Of a stretch of DNA of 64,000 bases, positions 17,617 through 26,238 are shown piece after piece; position 1 is the first letter of the stretch, and every line of letters starts with the position of its first letter. Origin of the DNA: Anaeromicropila populeti (GTDB lineage: Bacteria; Bacillota; Clostridia; Lachnospirales; Lachnospiraceae); contig NZ_FOYZ01000001.1 in NCBI RefSeq assembly GCF_900112775.1, positions 248,001 to 312,000 on the forward strand, read 5' to 3'. A program made the translations under genes and the position numbers. The notes under the pieces were generated by a model. It saw nothing but the letters and a program-made list of their open reading frames with translations, did not search any database and had not been told where the DNA came from.

Positions 17617-18984
17617 ATGAATAAAACTAGAACCCACATATTGGATTACATACTGTTTGCGGTGAACACAATTATTATTACTGTCCTTGCAAACTATCCT
17701 GCGCTACGGCCACACATTTTGAGCAAAGCTGTATTACCTTGTCTAATTCTCTATTACTTATTTTTAAATATTGTTCCTTCTGTCAAAAATGCAAGTTTGA
17801 AAAGTAAAAGACTGAAGACGTGCGGAAATGGATGCCGCTTATTAATACTCTTTTTAGTTTCTACTGCTTTTACAGCAATTTATTCTATTGCTGGCTGGTT
17901 TGGGTTATATAGAGAAGCTGGTAATTTTCTTTCTGATACTAAACTATGGATGTTTAATCTTCTCTTTTCTATTGGTTTTGAGGCAATTATCTTTTGGAAT
18001 GGAATTATCCGAGTATATGCAACTTCTAAGCAGCTTGGACTGCGGTATCGAATCCTTGGCATTGTATGTGGCTGGATACCAATTGCCCATTTAGCCGCTC
18101 TTGGAATTATAATACATACGGCATCCAAGGAGGTTCAATTTGAAAACAAAAAAATATTATGTAACCTAGAACGCAAAGAACAACAAATCTGTAAAACAAA
18201 ATATCCTCTCCTTTTGGTGCATGGTGTATTTTTCAGAGACTTTCGGTATTTTAATTATTGGGGCAGAATTCCGAAGGAATTAGAGAATAATGGTGCAGCT
18301 GTTTATTATGGAAACCAGCAGTCTGCGGCTTCTGTTGAAGACTGTGGGAAAGAACTAGCCCAGCGAATTCAGGAGATTGTGGAAAAAACAGGATGTGAAA
18401 AAGTGAATATTATTGCACATTCCAAAGGTGGATTAGACAGCAGGTATGCAATCTCTATGTTAGGTGCCGCAAAATATACAGCATCTCTTACAACAATCAA
18501 TACTCCACATCGTGGCTGTGAATTTGCTGACTATTTATTAGGTAAAATTTCTGAGAAAAAACAGCAAATGATTGCAAATGCATATAATTCAGCACTAAGA
18601 AAGGTTGGTGATACCAATCCCGATTTTCTGAAAGCGGTTTTTGATTTAACAGCAGACGCATGTAAGAAACGGAACGAACTGATTAAGGACGTTGAAGGGG
18701 TGTATTATCAAAGTATTGGTTCTAAGTTAAGTCATGCATTAAGTGGAAGATTTCCTCTTAATTTTTCGTATCATCTGGTAAATTATTTTGATGGGGCCAA
18801 TGATGGTCTGGTGGGTGAGGATTCCTTTCCTTGGGGCACTAAGGTACAGTTTTTGTCGTCGAAAGGGAATCGTGGCATTTCTCATGGGGATGTAATTGAT
18901 TTGAACCGAGAAAATATAAATGATTTTGATGTGCGTGAATTCTATGTGGGGCTGGTGAAAGAACTAAAGGAGATGGGATATTAA
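17617..18984 (+). CDS. Membrane-anchored alpha/beta-hydrolase (lipase/esterase)
   Basis: 455 residues. The first ~185 residues hold four or five hydrophobic segments. The rest is a triacylglycerol-lipase-like domain: oxyanion region LLLVHGVFFRD, nucleophile elbow AHSKGG (A-x-S-x-G, the lipase variant of G-x-S-x-G), then INTPHRG; a late DGANDGLV and ISHGD probably give the acid and His. Cotranscribed with lysR, so it may act on the lipid-like product of operon A or on membrane lipids. Followed by a hairpin terminator. Confidence 0.8.
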   Translation: MNKTRTHILDYILFAVNTIIITVLANYPALRPHILSKAVLPCLILYYLFLNIVPSVKNASLKSKRLKTCGNGCRLLILFLVSTAFTAIYSIAGWFGLYREAGNFLSDTKLWMFNLLFSIGFEAIIFWNGIIRVYATSKQLGLRYRILGIVCGWIPIAHLAALGIIIHTASKEVQFENKKILCNLERKEQQICKTKYPLLLVHGVFFRDFRYFNYWGRIPKELENNGAAVYYGNQQSAASVEDCGKELAQRIQEIVEKTGCEKVNIIAHSKGGLDSRYAISMLGAAKYTASLTTINTPHRGCEFADYLLGKISEKKQQMIANAYNSALRKVGDTNPDFLKAVFDLTADACKKRNELIKDVEGVYYQSIGSKLSHALSGRFPLNFSYHLVNYFDGANDGLVGEDSFPWGTKVQFLSSKGNRGISHGDVIDLNRENINDFDVREFYVGLVKELKEMGY

Positions 18985-18997
18985 CGTTGGAAAGAAC

Positions 18998-19068
18998 CTT
19001 TGACGCGGTTACAGTTCTTTTAACTAGAGCCTTTTATTGTGTAACCGCTTCAAAGTGACTGCTTTTTT
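18998..19068 (+). terminator. Hairpin terminator after the lipase gene, possibly bidirectional
   Basis: Arms 18998-19012 and 19041-19055 pair over 15 bp with one mismatch (CTTTGA-GCGGTTAC core), followed by GACTGC and a run of six T at 19063-19068 on the plus strand. It lies between the convergent lipase gene and operon B, so it may stop both. A smaller AAAGAAC/GTTCTTT pair overlaps the left arm. Confidence 0.6.
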
Positions 19069-19096
19069 CTTGCACATATAGTTCAATATTTGACTA

Positions 19097-19603
19097 TTAA
19101 GCTTCCTTGAAAACCTTTTTAAGTTCTTCTAAGTCAATTGTTGTTCTTCTCGCAACACCTAAAAGCTCAATATTCTTTTTATGAATCTCTGTTGTAATTA
19201 ATTTAAAGAAACGAATCTGTGGAAATTGAGCAGAGTTATATAAAGCTGCCGGTGGAGCAAATTTTTGTCTTATCTCTTCCACTGGCATATGACGTTTGAA
19301 GAATAAGCTATGTACTTTCTCAATTTCATCGTCAGCAATCTGTCCTACGATGCCCTTAGCCTGAACTCCATCCATCTCAGCTAGCATTTGTACTGAATCA
19401 TAGATAGCATAACTTACTTCAGGATTTTCAACAATGTTTTGAATGTGATTACTATCTAGAGCCGAATGGAAATAGATATTAAAATCCTCATCAAACGCAA
19501 ATGTCATAGGTGCTGCCCATACATTTCCCTCGCTATCACTTGTTGCTAATGTCATAAAGCTGTTTCTTGTTATTATCTCCTTAACAATATTACAATCCTT
19601 CAT
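19097..19603 (-). CDS. Pyridoxamine-5'-phosphate-oxidase-like flavoprotein
   Basis: 168 residues with the split-barrel FMN-binding pattern (FMTLATSDSEGNVWAAPMTF, then IYFHSALDSNHIQNI). Members of this group bind FMN, F420 or heme and act as small-molecule oxidoreductases; PLP synthesis is not implied. Last gene of operon B, next to the BacA-like gene, suggesting a redox tailoring role. Terminator-like sequence lies downstream. Confidence 0.75.
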   Translation of the reverse strand: MKDCNIVKEIITRNSFMTLATSDSEGNVWAAPMTFAFDEDFNIYFHSALDSNHIQNIVENPEVSYAIYDSVQMLAEMDGVQAKGIVGQIADDEIEKVHSLFFKRHMPVEEIRQKFAPPAALYNSAQFPQIRFFKLITTEIHKKNIELLGVARRTTIDLEELKKVFKEA

Positions 19604-19632
19604 AAACTTCTCTCCTCTTCATTGATGTATTT

Positions 19633-20274
19633 TTATTTTTTGACCATAAATACTGACCATAATACTTCAGTATGCATAGTTTTGGTAACAAAGAAAGCAT
19701 TGCTATTCTCCAGACTTGAATTATTGGTTAATGCTAAGTCAACCTTTCCCTCTTCTAGAAGCACCAAAGATTTCGTTGTAGAGTAAGCCTCCACAATTGT
19801 ATAGTCCTGTTCTTGCATGTTAAGTTCTTTCCACATGTCACTTACTAAGTGTTCAACCGCCTTACAAGTTGCTATTGATATCTTCTGTTTTCCCCTAACT
19901 GCGTCCATATCCAATGCTGCAATACCATACTCTGGTGTCTGAATGATAAAAGTAAACATTAACTCTAATATATTATCCCAATAGAAATTTGTCATCTTAC
20001 CATACGCATTGGGTAAAATAATAAAATCAGCGCCGCCGCCTTTCAATTCTTTTAACGCAATTTCAAATGTATCATATAAGGATATCTTCATGCTATCAGC
20101 ACCTAGTTCATTGATAGCGTAATTCTGAAAGTATCTTGCAGCTTCACTGCTTGTAGTTCCTTGGGGTCCCATAGTTACAATTTTGCATTTTCTACCATTC
20201 ATGTATGCAGCCATTCTATCTTTTTTTTCCACACATTTTTTACATATCTCATTATTGTATTTTGTACTTTCCAT
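19633..20274 (-). CDS. bacA: BacA-like prephenate decarboxylase
   Basis: 213 residues, about the size of BacA (204), which decarboxylates prephenate without aromatisation to dihydro-hydroxyphenylpyruvate in bacilysin/anticapsin biosynthesis. Landmarks line up along the whole chain: VTMGPQGTTSSEAA, ISLYDTFEIALKEL, DFIILPNAY, QTPEYGIAAL, VDLALTNNSSL and the C-terminal VTKT followed by WSVF. The TRF motif and ACT domain of true prephenate dehydratases are missing. A cupin three genes upstream could play the BacB isomerase role. Substrate assignment is by family resemblance, but the match is good. Confidence 0.82.
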   Translation of the reverse strand: MESTKYNNEICKKCVEKKDRMAAYMNGRKCKIVTMGPQGTTSSEAARYFQNYAINELGADSMKISLYDTFEIALKELKGGGADFIILPNAYGKMTNFYWDNILELMFTFIIQTPEYGIAALDMDAVRGKQKISIATCKAVEHLVSDMWKELNMQEQDYTIVEAYSTTKSLVLLEEGKVDLALTNNSSLENSNAFFVTKTMHTEVLWSVFMVKK

Positions 20275-20288
20275 TACATATCCTTTCC

Positions 20289-20810
20289 TTATATCATATT
20301 GTTATGTAATAAGTAATTCATCAACCCTTTTTCCTTGACAATCTCGGCAACAATACCGCACTCATCATCTTGGATACAGGAAACGTGTACTCCATTGACA
20401 AAAATTCTATTGGTATCCAAATCTACTGCTATTCTATCACCTTCATTAGCCCTCTTATATAATTCTTTATCTTCAATAACGAGTAAGCCAAGATTAACTG
20501 CATTCCTATAGAATAATCTCGAAAATGATTTTGCTATTACACATTGAATTCCACAGCCCAATATTGCTATCGGTGCTGCTTCTCTTGAGGAACCGCAGCC
20601 AAAATTATCTCCTGCAATTATTACATCTCCATCCTGTACACTGTCATAAAAATTCTCTCTCACATCATTCATACAATGCTTTGCCAGTTCTGTTTTATCA
20701 GTAGTTGTGCAAAACTGTGTTGGTATGATAATATCCGTATCAATATGATCTCCAAAAATGTGTGCACACCCATCTATGTTCATTTGACTTATCTGATCCG
20801 TTTTACTCAT
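20289..20810 (-). CDS. Aconitase-family (LeuD/HacB-type) small subunit, pair 3
   Basis: 173 residues with DHIDTDIIIPTQF and GDNFGCGSSREAAP. The specificity loop reads FCTT in place of YLRT (isopropylmalate isomerase) or the YLV-type loop of homoaconitase, so the substrate is probably unusual. Directly follows its large subunit in operon B, downstream of the homocitrate-synthase-type gene. Confidence 0.87.
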   Translation of the reverse strand: MSKTDQISQMNIDGCAHIFGDHIDTDIIIPTQFCTTTDKTELAKHCMNDVRENFYDSVQDGDVIIAGDNFGCGSSREAAPIAILGCGIQCVIAKSFSRLFYRNAVNLGLLVIEDKELYKRANEGDRIAVDLDTNRIFVNGVHVSCIQDDECGIVAEIVKEKGLMNYLLHNNMI

Positions 20811-20834
20811 TTTTTCCTCTCATGTTTCTGAATA

Positions 20835-22088
20835 CTAATTTACTTCAGGTACTTGGATTTCACCCTCTATAGCAGAAAGCGCAGCAATACTTACATTGCT
20901 TAGATATACCTTTGATGACGGAGACCCATTTCTTCCATAAAAGTTTCGATTGGTGGTATACAAACCAACCTGGTCATCCGCCAAAACCCCCATATGTCCT
21001 CCCATACATGGACCACAAGAAGGTGGCGAAATAATTGCATTACTCTTTATAAAATCCTTCAGCATTCCCTCTTCTTCCATTTGCATTAGGACATTATGAG
21101 AACCCGGTACCAATATCAATTTGACATTCTTATGTACCTGCTTTCCTTTCATATACTGATAGGCTATTCTAAAATCTTCTATTCTTCCATTGGTACAAGA
21201 CCCGATTACTACTTGATTAATCTTCGTACCAATCAGTTCTTCTGCATTTCTTACATTGGCAGGGCTATATGGACAGCCAATCTGAGGTTTTAATTGCTCA
21301 GCTTCTACCTCGTATGTTTCCAGATAATTGGCGTCACTATCTGCTTCTATCCTCTGACAATCTTGTATTCCTTTTTCATAATAATACTGTTCTGTAACCT
21401 TATCTATGTTAATAATCCCTGCTTTTGCACCACATTCAATTACCATATTACAAATTGTCATTCGCTCTGCTATCGTCAATTTTTCAATGGTACTTCCGCA
21501 AAATTCAATGGCTCTATAGTTGGCCCCATCTGTACCAAGCATCCCAATGATAGATAAGATTAAGTCTTTGGCTTCAACACCACTTTTTAAGTTTCCAGAT
21601 ACTTTGATTCTTATTGTCTCAGGTACCTTAATCCATAGTTTGCTGGTAGCCATAGCGCATGCCATATCGGTGGAACCGATTCCCATAGAAAAGATACCAA
21701 GACCTCCATATGTACAAGTATGGGAGTCAGCTCCCACTACAATATCATAAGGTTTCATAATTCCAAGTTCTGGAAGTAATACATGGCAAATTCCGCCTCT
21801 ATCCTCTTTATAGCTGGTAATATGAAATTTCTTTGCAAACTGATCCAGCATTCGTGAGAGATTGGCAGTGCTAATATCCTTAGGAGGAGCAAAGTGGTCG
21901 TGAACAAAAATGATTTTTTCTGGATTTTTTATTTTATTAATATTATATTCTTCTAAAACTTTTAGAGCCAATGGTGTGGTACCATCGGTTCCCATTATGA
22001 TATCAACGGGTACAAATACTGATTGACCTTTGTAAATATCTCTTCCCAATTTTAATGATATCATTTTCTCAATTAATGTTTGTCCCAT
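20835..22088 (-). CDS. Aconitase-family (LeuC/HacA-type) large subunit, pair 3
   Basis: 417 residues starting GQTLIEKMI. Fe-S ligands in VIGSCTNGR and PPSCGPCMGG; VGADSHTCTYGGLG conserved. It is the third such large subunit in 12 kb. Because it sits beside a homocitrate-synthase-type enzyme, hydration or dehydration of homocitrate/homoaconitate or an analogue is the natural inference. No isocitrate/isopropylmalate-dehydrogenase gene is present to finish a chain-extension cycle. Confidence 0.87.
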   Translation of the reverse strand: MGQTLIEKMISLKLGRDIYKGQSVFVPVDIIMGTDGTTPLALKVLEEYNINKIKNPEKIIFVHDHFAPPKDISTANLSRMLDQFAKKFHITSYKEDRGGICHVLLPELGIMKPYDIVVGADSHTCTYGGLGIFSMGIGSTDMACAMATSKLWIKVPETIRIKVSGNLKSGVEAKDLILSIIGMLGTDGANYRAIEFCGSTIEKLTIAERMTICNMVIECGAKAGIINIDKVTEQYYYEKGIQDCQRIEADSDANYLETYEVEAEQLKPQIGCPYSPANVRNAEELIGTKINQVVIGSCTNGRIEDFRIAYQYMKGKQVHKNVKLILVPGSHNVLMQMEEEGMLKDFIKSNAIISPPSCGPCMGGHMGVLADDQVGLYTTNRNFYGRNGSPSSKVYLSNVSIAALSAIEGEIQVPEVN

Positions 22089-22097
22089 TCTGATTAC

Positions 22098-22451
22098 CTA
22101 CTCAGCTTTACTGTATTTGCTAATATTCTCAATAAAATCTTTCCTGGCTGGATTAAATATATCAAGTGATTTAAATGGTGTTTTTAAAATATTGGCTTCA
22201 TGAGGAACACCGCCAGGGATTACGCATACATCGCCCTTTTCTAACACCCTTATTACTTCCCCATACTTAATCTCCATGGTTCCCTCAAGTACAATTGTAA
22301 TTTGTTCATGCTCATGTTCATGTCTTGTCAGTTCAACACTTTCCTTGATATGGAAATTACATACTGTAATATTTTCCGAGGAGACCAGCTTCATATCACA
22401 CTTATCTCCTAGTATTTCATTATAGCTTTTTACCCAATTATCAATAATCAT
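22098..22451 (-). CDS. Single-domain cupin
   Basis: 117 residues forming one cupin barrel: metal motif 1 RHEHEHEQITIVLEG (alternating His and Glu) and motif 2 with GGVPHEANI. Metal-dependent isomerase, oxygenase or sensor functions are all known for this fold. BacB, which isomerises the BacA product in bacilysin synthesis, is a bicupin; a single-cupin counterpart acting with the BacA-like enzyme is a reasonable but unproven guess. Overlaps the upstream gene by 4 nt. Confidence 0.8.
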   Translation of the reverse strand: MIIDNWVKSYNEILGDKCDMKLVSSENITVCNFHIKESVELTRHEHEHEQITIVLEGTMEIKYGEVIRVLEKGDVCVIPGGVPHEANILKTPFKSLDIFNPARKDFIENISKYSKAE

Positions 22452-23623
22452 TTTTCCCTATACTCCTTATAGAATTTGATTACATCATTTTCCGTAAAAG
22501 ATTCGTCATTACAATCCCTATCCTTTAGCGTATTCCAAAACTCGCCAGCCTCTTCCAGGGTTACTTCATATCCGTGTTTTGCAAGGAAATGCTGTATCGT
22601 ATTCTTTCCTGCATGTTTTCCAATAATATACTCTCTTGATTTTCCAACCATTTCTGGGTCAAATATCTCATAGGTATTCGTATCTTTCAACATACCATGA
22701 ATGTGGATTCCTGATTCATGGGTATATGCATTTCTTCCTATAACAGGTTTCAAAATATCCATATTGACTCCTGAATAACGCTCTACTGTACTGCTCAATT
22801 CACTAATTACTTTTGTATCGTACTTTAAATTTTGTCCATACAATACTTTTAGTGTCATAATGACTTCTTCCAGGGATGCGTTACCTGCACGTTCGCCAAT
22901 TCCATTTACAGTAGGGGAACAATATCCTGCTCCTGCAAGTAATCCAGCTATTGTATTCGCAGTTGCAAGCCCTAGATCATTATGACAATGTATCCCGACA
23001 GGTCTATTCAAATTATCTACTAGTTTTTTTATGAATGCATATGTTCTCTCAGGTGTCATCCAGCCAACGGTATCTGTCGTTCCCAATAAATCTGCACCTG
23101 CTTCTTCCGCTTTAGCGAGAATCTCTAACACAATGTCAACATTTGTTCGAGAGGAATCTTCCAAGCCAAATTCTACAAACAGCCCTTTCTCTTTTGCATA
23201 CTTAATAGAATTCAAAGCTTTTTCTACTATCTTTTCTCTTTCCTTTATGATATCTGGTCCGAACTTTGCTTTTATATGAGTATCGGAACTTGGTATAAAT
23301 AAAATCACTCCATCAACACCGCATGAGATTGCATAATCAACGTCTTCTTTCACAACCCTGCACATACTCATGATTCTCATGTTTAATTTGGCTTCACTAA
23401 TAAGTCTAATCGCATCGCGTTCCCTTTTGGATGTTGCAGCAAATCCTGCATCTATTGATTCAACACCCATTTTATCCAGAAGCATTGCTATCTCTAACTT
23501 CTGCTCTGGCGAATAGTTTACACCATTCACCTGCTCTCCATCTCTAAGTGTTGTATCACAAACAAAAAACCTTAATTGCTCATGAGAGTTTAAATTCATA
23601 TTATCATATGCTTCGTAATTCAT
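22448..23623 (-). CDS. Homocitrate synthase-type enzyme (NifV/AksA/LeuA family)
   Basis: 391 residues: acetyl-CoA-dependent Claisen condensation on a 2-oxo acid. TIM-barrel motifs DTTLRDGEQ at the start, HCHNDLGLATAN (metal-binding His pair) and NGIGERAGNASLEE; then a helical region with HESGIHIHGMLKD. It lacks the C-terminal leucine-regulatory domain of LeuA, as NifV and AksA do. In diazotrophs NifV provides homocitrate for the nitrogenase M-cluster; here NifB- and NifHDK-like genes are in the same operon, but an aconitase pair follows too. Both a cofactor role and a precursor role are open. Confidence 0.88.
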   Translation of the reverse strand: MNYEAYDNMNLNSHEQLRFFVCDTTLRDGEQVNGVNYSPEQKLEIAMLLDKMGVESIDAGFAATSKRERDAIRLISEAKLNMRIMSMCRVVKEDVDYAISCGVDGVILFIPSSDTHIKAKFGPDIIKEREKIVEKALNSIKYAKEKGLFVEFGLEDSSRTNVDIVLEILAKAEEAGADLLGTTDTVGWMTPERTYAFIKKLVDNLNRPVGIHCHNDLGLATANTIAGLLAGAGYCSPTVNGIGERAGNASLEEVIMTLKVLYGQNLKYDTKVISELSSTVERYSGVNMDILKPVIGRNAYTHESGIHIHGMLKDTNTYEIFDPEMVGKSREYIIGKHAGKNTIQHFLAKHGYEVTLEEAGEFWNTLKDRDCNDESFTENDVIKFYKEYREK

Positions 23624-23665
23624 ACCTTTTAATCACCTCTTTTATATGCTTCCTAAAAAATGAAA

Positions 23666-25450
23666 TTATACCGCTATAAATTGCTCTAAAAATCGATTTA
23701 CGTCCTCTACTATGTAGTAATCTGCTTCCCTCATCATTGCTTCTTTTTCTTTTATATTGACAGCTATAATGGTTTTGCTTCGCTGAATACCAACTTTATG
23801 CTCACTAGCACCTGAGATTCCCAAAGCAATATAGATATCAGGTGCAATAATCTTACCAGTCAAACCAACCTGATATTGATAGTTCCCCCATCCACTATCT
23901 ACAACTTCTCGTGTGATACAGAAACCATAGCCTTTGCTCTTACAGTATTCTTTTACCATCTCACACTTTTCTTTGCTGCCAATTCCTTTACCTACACCAA
24001 TAATAACCTTTTGATTGAATCTGATTTGTTCTTTCTCGATTTTCTCAGCTTCACATTGTTGGATTACCAGGTCTTGATAGTCCTCCACAATACCAGTATT
24101 AATTCCTTTCACTACATACTGTTTACCATATGTATTAGGCTTCGTAGTCGCCATTTGTACACTAGAGTCCTTTGCGAGAATCACAGCACATAGCTGACCA
24201 CCAAAAGCTGGCCTGGTTTGAATAAGATACCCCGTATCCACTTGAATATCAAGTTCGATACAATCAGCAGTCAAACCTGATTTCAATTTAGCAGCAACAT
24301 AGGGAGCAACTCCTCGACCAAGAACAGTACCTGCCATTAGCAGTATCTGTGGTTCTTCCTTGGCTGCGGCCATTAGAACTGCCTCTGCCAGGCTTCGATA
24401 AGAGGCTGCTTGCATATTATCAACATTTAATGGATAGGCTCTTGTAACTCCGTACGCTGAAAACCAGTCCTTCTTTGTCTTGCTATATTTATTTATAGTA
24501 ATAACCGAAAGATTCGTTGCTAATTTCTGCGCCAGTTCACAAGCCTGATTTAACACTTCAATGCTCTCCTCACAAATATTGTCCTCAACAAATTCACACA
24601 ATACCATAACTGTTTTACGATTGTTTGGCTCCATAAGTATCGTTTCAGCCAGCACATTACTGTCCTTATTAGTTATTTTTGTACTGTCCTGTTCCAGGGT
24701 CTGTAAAATGCCACTATACTGTTGGAGAGAAATGTTTTCTTCTTTTCGTTTAATGCTATTAGCCATCGGAACGCATTTTTCTACTTTTGTTAAGGAGCCC
24801 TTTAAACCACATAGCTCCTGGTTAATTGCTAAGTCCTCATTTGTAATTACTCTGATTTCTTTGCTGCGGCTTGCTAGAATCCCTTCTGGAGATGCCAGTC
24901 TTGGTACATTAGCATCTTTAGCAATAGATACCACACAAGGCAAAGTCAATTTTTCATTTTTAATAAAGGATTTCATGTAGCAGTCACAGCTCAAGTACCC
25001 ATCTGAAACCTGACAACTATATGCGTTTGTTGCATAATCAATATTCATAAGTGCCGCCAGTTCTGCTGGAACCTGGGCAGTTGATCCATCTGCGGTCTGA
25101 TTACCACATATAATCACATCAAATCCATTTAAGTATTCAATTGCTCTCTTTAATATGGCGGCAGTTGCATAAGTATCCGAACCTCTAAAAACTGTATCAC
25201 TTACTAAAACTGCTTCATCAACGCCTAGGGCCAATACCTTTTTAAGCATTGCAGTAGAATTTTGGGCGCCCATTGATAAAACAGTTATTCTACATTCATT
25301 TTTTTCTTTTAATCGTAAAGCTGATTCAATAGCAAATAAATCATTGGGATTAATAACTCCTTTTGAAGATCTGTCTATTGTATTATCCTCTGTAATTCTT
25401 GTGCAAACATTTTTTGGCACGAGTTTTGTCAATACAACAATGTCTATCAT
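23666..25450 (-). CDS. Fused electron-transfer flavoprotein EtfB-EtfA (FixA-FixB fusion)
   Basis: About 594 residues from ATG 25450 (AGGAGGGG upstream). The first ~260 residues are an ETF beta subunit (MIDIVVLTKLVP, GNQTADGST, ATNAY). A linker leads to an alpha subunit (VMVLCEFVEDN, GRGVAPYVAAKL, then the FAD site LTGKIIAPDIYIALGISGA). ETF subunits are normally separate genes; here they are one polypeptide. In diazotrophs FixAB/FixCX supply low-potential electrons to nitrogenase reductase, so this is the plausible donor for the NifH-like protein. No FixC or FixX is seen. Confidence 0.9.
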   Translation of the reverse strand: MIDIVVLTKLVPKNVCTRITEDNTIDRSSKGVINPNDLFAIESALRLKEKNECRITVLSMGAQNSTAMLKKVLALGVDEAVLVSDTVFRGSDTYATAAILKRAIEYLNGFDVIICGNQTADGSTAQVPAELAALMNIDYATNAYSCQVSDGYLSCDCYMKSFIKNEKLTLPCVVSIAKDANVPRLASPEGILASRSKEIRVITNEDLAINQELCGLKGSLTKVEKCVPMANSIKRKEENISLQQYSGILQTLEQDSTKITNKDSNVLAETILMEPNNRKTVMVLCEFVEDNICEESIEVLNQACELAQKLATNLSVITINKYSKTKKDWFSAYGVTRAYPLNVDNMQAASYRSLAEAVLMAAAKEEPQILLMAGTVLGRGVAPYVAAKLKSGLTADCIELDIQVDTGYLIQTRPAFGGQLCAVILAKDSSVQMATTKPNTYGKQYVVKGINTGIVEDYQDLVIQQCEAEKIEKEQIRFNQKVIIGVGKGIGSKEKCEMVKEYCKSKGYGFCITREVVDSGWGNYQYQVGLTGKIIAPDIYIALGISGASEHKVGIQRSKTIIAVNIKEKEAMMREADYYIVEDVNRFLEQFIAV

Positions 25451-25481
25451 AACCCCTCCTGTCAATTTCAACCGCAAAAGT

Positions 25482-26186
25482 TTAAGCTTCACTTATCTGT
25501 GTGAAATAAACACATTTCTCATGTTTACAATTATGTTGTAAATTAGAAGCCCAGCATTTCTTTGTAGACAATGTTCTTGGCGGAAATTTTAGATTAAAAT
25601 ATTTCTCTGATAAATGAAGAGATTCTATCATTGCTGCTCTTACAGAAGCTACACAGCACCAAGGTCCACCAAGTTTTGCAATTCTCTTTAACGAATCTGC
25701 TGTGGCCATATTTGCAATACTTCTCTCCTTATCACTGTTTGGAGTTGCTTTCAGGATAATACTAAATGCAACACCCAGTCCTATTCCCGCTCCACATGCA
25801 CCATAATAACCGCACCATCCCGCTGGAATCTTATATGCTCTTTCAATTCCTTCTTCGATATCTTCATCCGTCAAGTGTCCTGTCGTATTTTTTACTGCGA
25901 TCAGAAAAGAAACTGCTGCAATCGTATGTGGAGTGTGTCCTGAAAGACCACACTTGGCCAACATATATTCCCCAACATCAACAGGATTTTTGTATGTAAC
26001 CTTTGGTGCATATTGACGAATATTATCCATAACTTCTTTTGCACAGCAATCTGCACAAACATAGTGTCCTTCTTCACATAGAATATATGTCATTTCCTCT
26101 TTTCCACATATACTACATTTCCCCATCTTCATTTCAGGATTATATAAGACGTCTGATTCACATACAGAACATTTTCCAAAACTCAT
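25482..26186 (-). CDS. DUF5714-type cysteine-rich protein
   Basis: 234 residues. N-terminal zinc-ribbon-like Cys pairs (CSVC, CSIC, then CADCC) and a helical core with the conspicuous GWCGYYGACGAGIGLG motif and GGPWCCVASV, ending in a CKHEKC cluster. This resembles the DUF5714 family of anaerobes, whose function is unknown to me. In all it has well over a dozen cysteines. Between the NifB-like and ETF genes in operon B, it may handle metal or Fe-S clusters. Confidence 0.7.
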   Translation of the reverse strand: MSFGKCSVCESDVLYNPEMKMGKCSICGKEEMTYILCEEGHYVCADCCAKEVMDNIRQYAPKVTYKNPVDVGEYMLAKCGLSGHTPHTIAAVSFLIAVKNTTGHLTDEDIEEGIERAYKIPAGWCGYYGACGAGIGLGVAFSIILKATPNSDKERSIANMATADSLKRIAKLGGPWCCVASVRAAMIESLHLSEKYFNLKFPPRTLSTKKCWASNLQHNCKHEKCVYFTQISEA

Positions 26187-26238
26187 AACAAATCCTCCAT
26201 ATCATTCTTTTGTATTGCATTTTCGGTATCTTTCAATG

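Noticed and set aside
19633-20274. Prephenate dehydratase PheA for phenylalanine synthesis
   Set aside because: No TRF catalytic motif and no ACT domain; full-length similarity is to the shorter BacA type.
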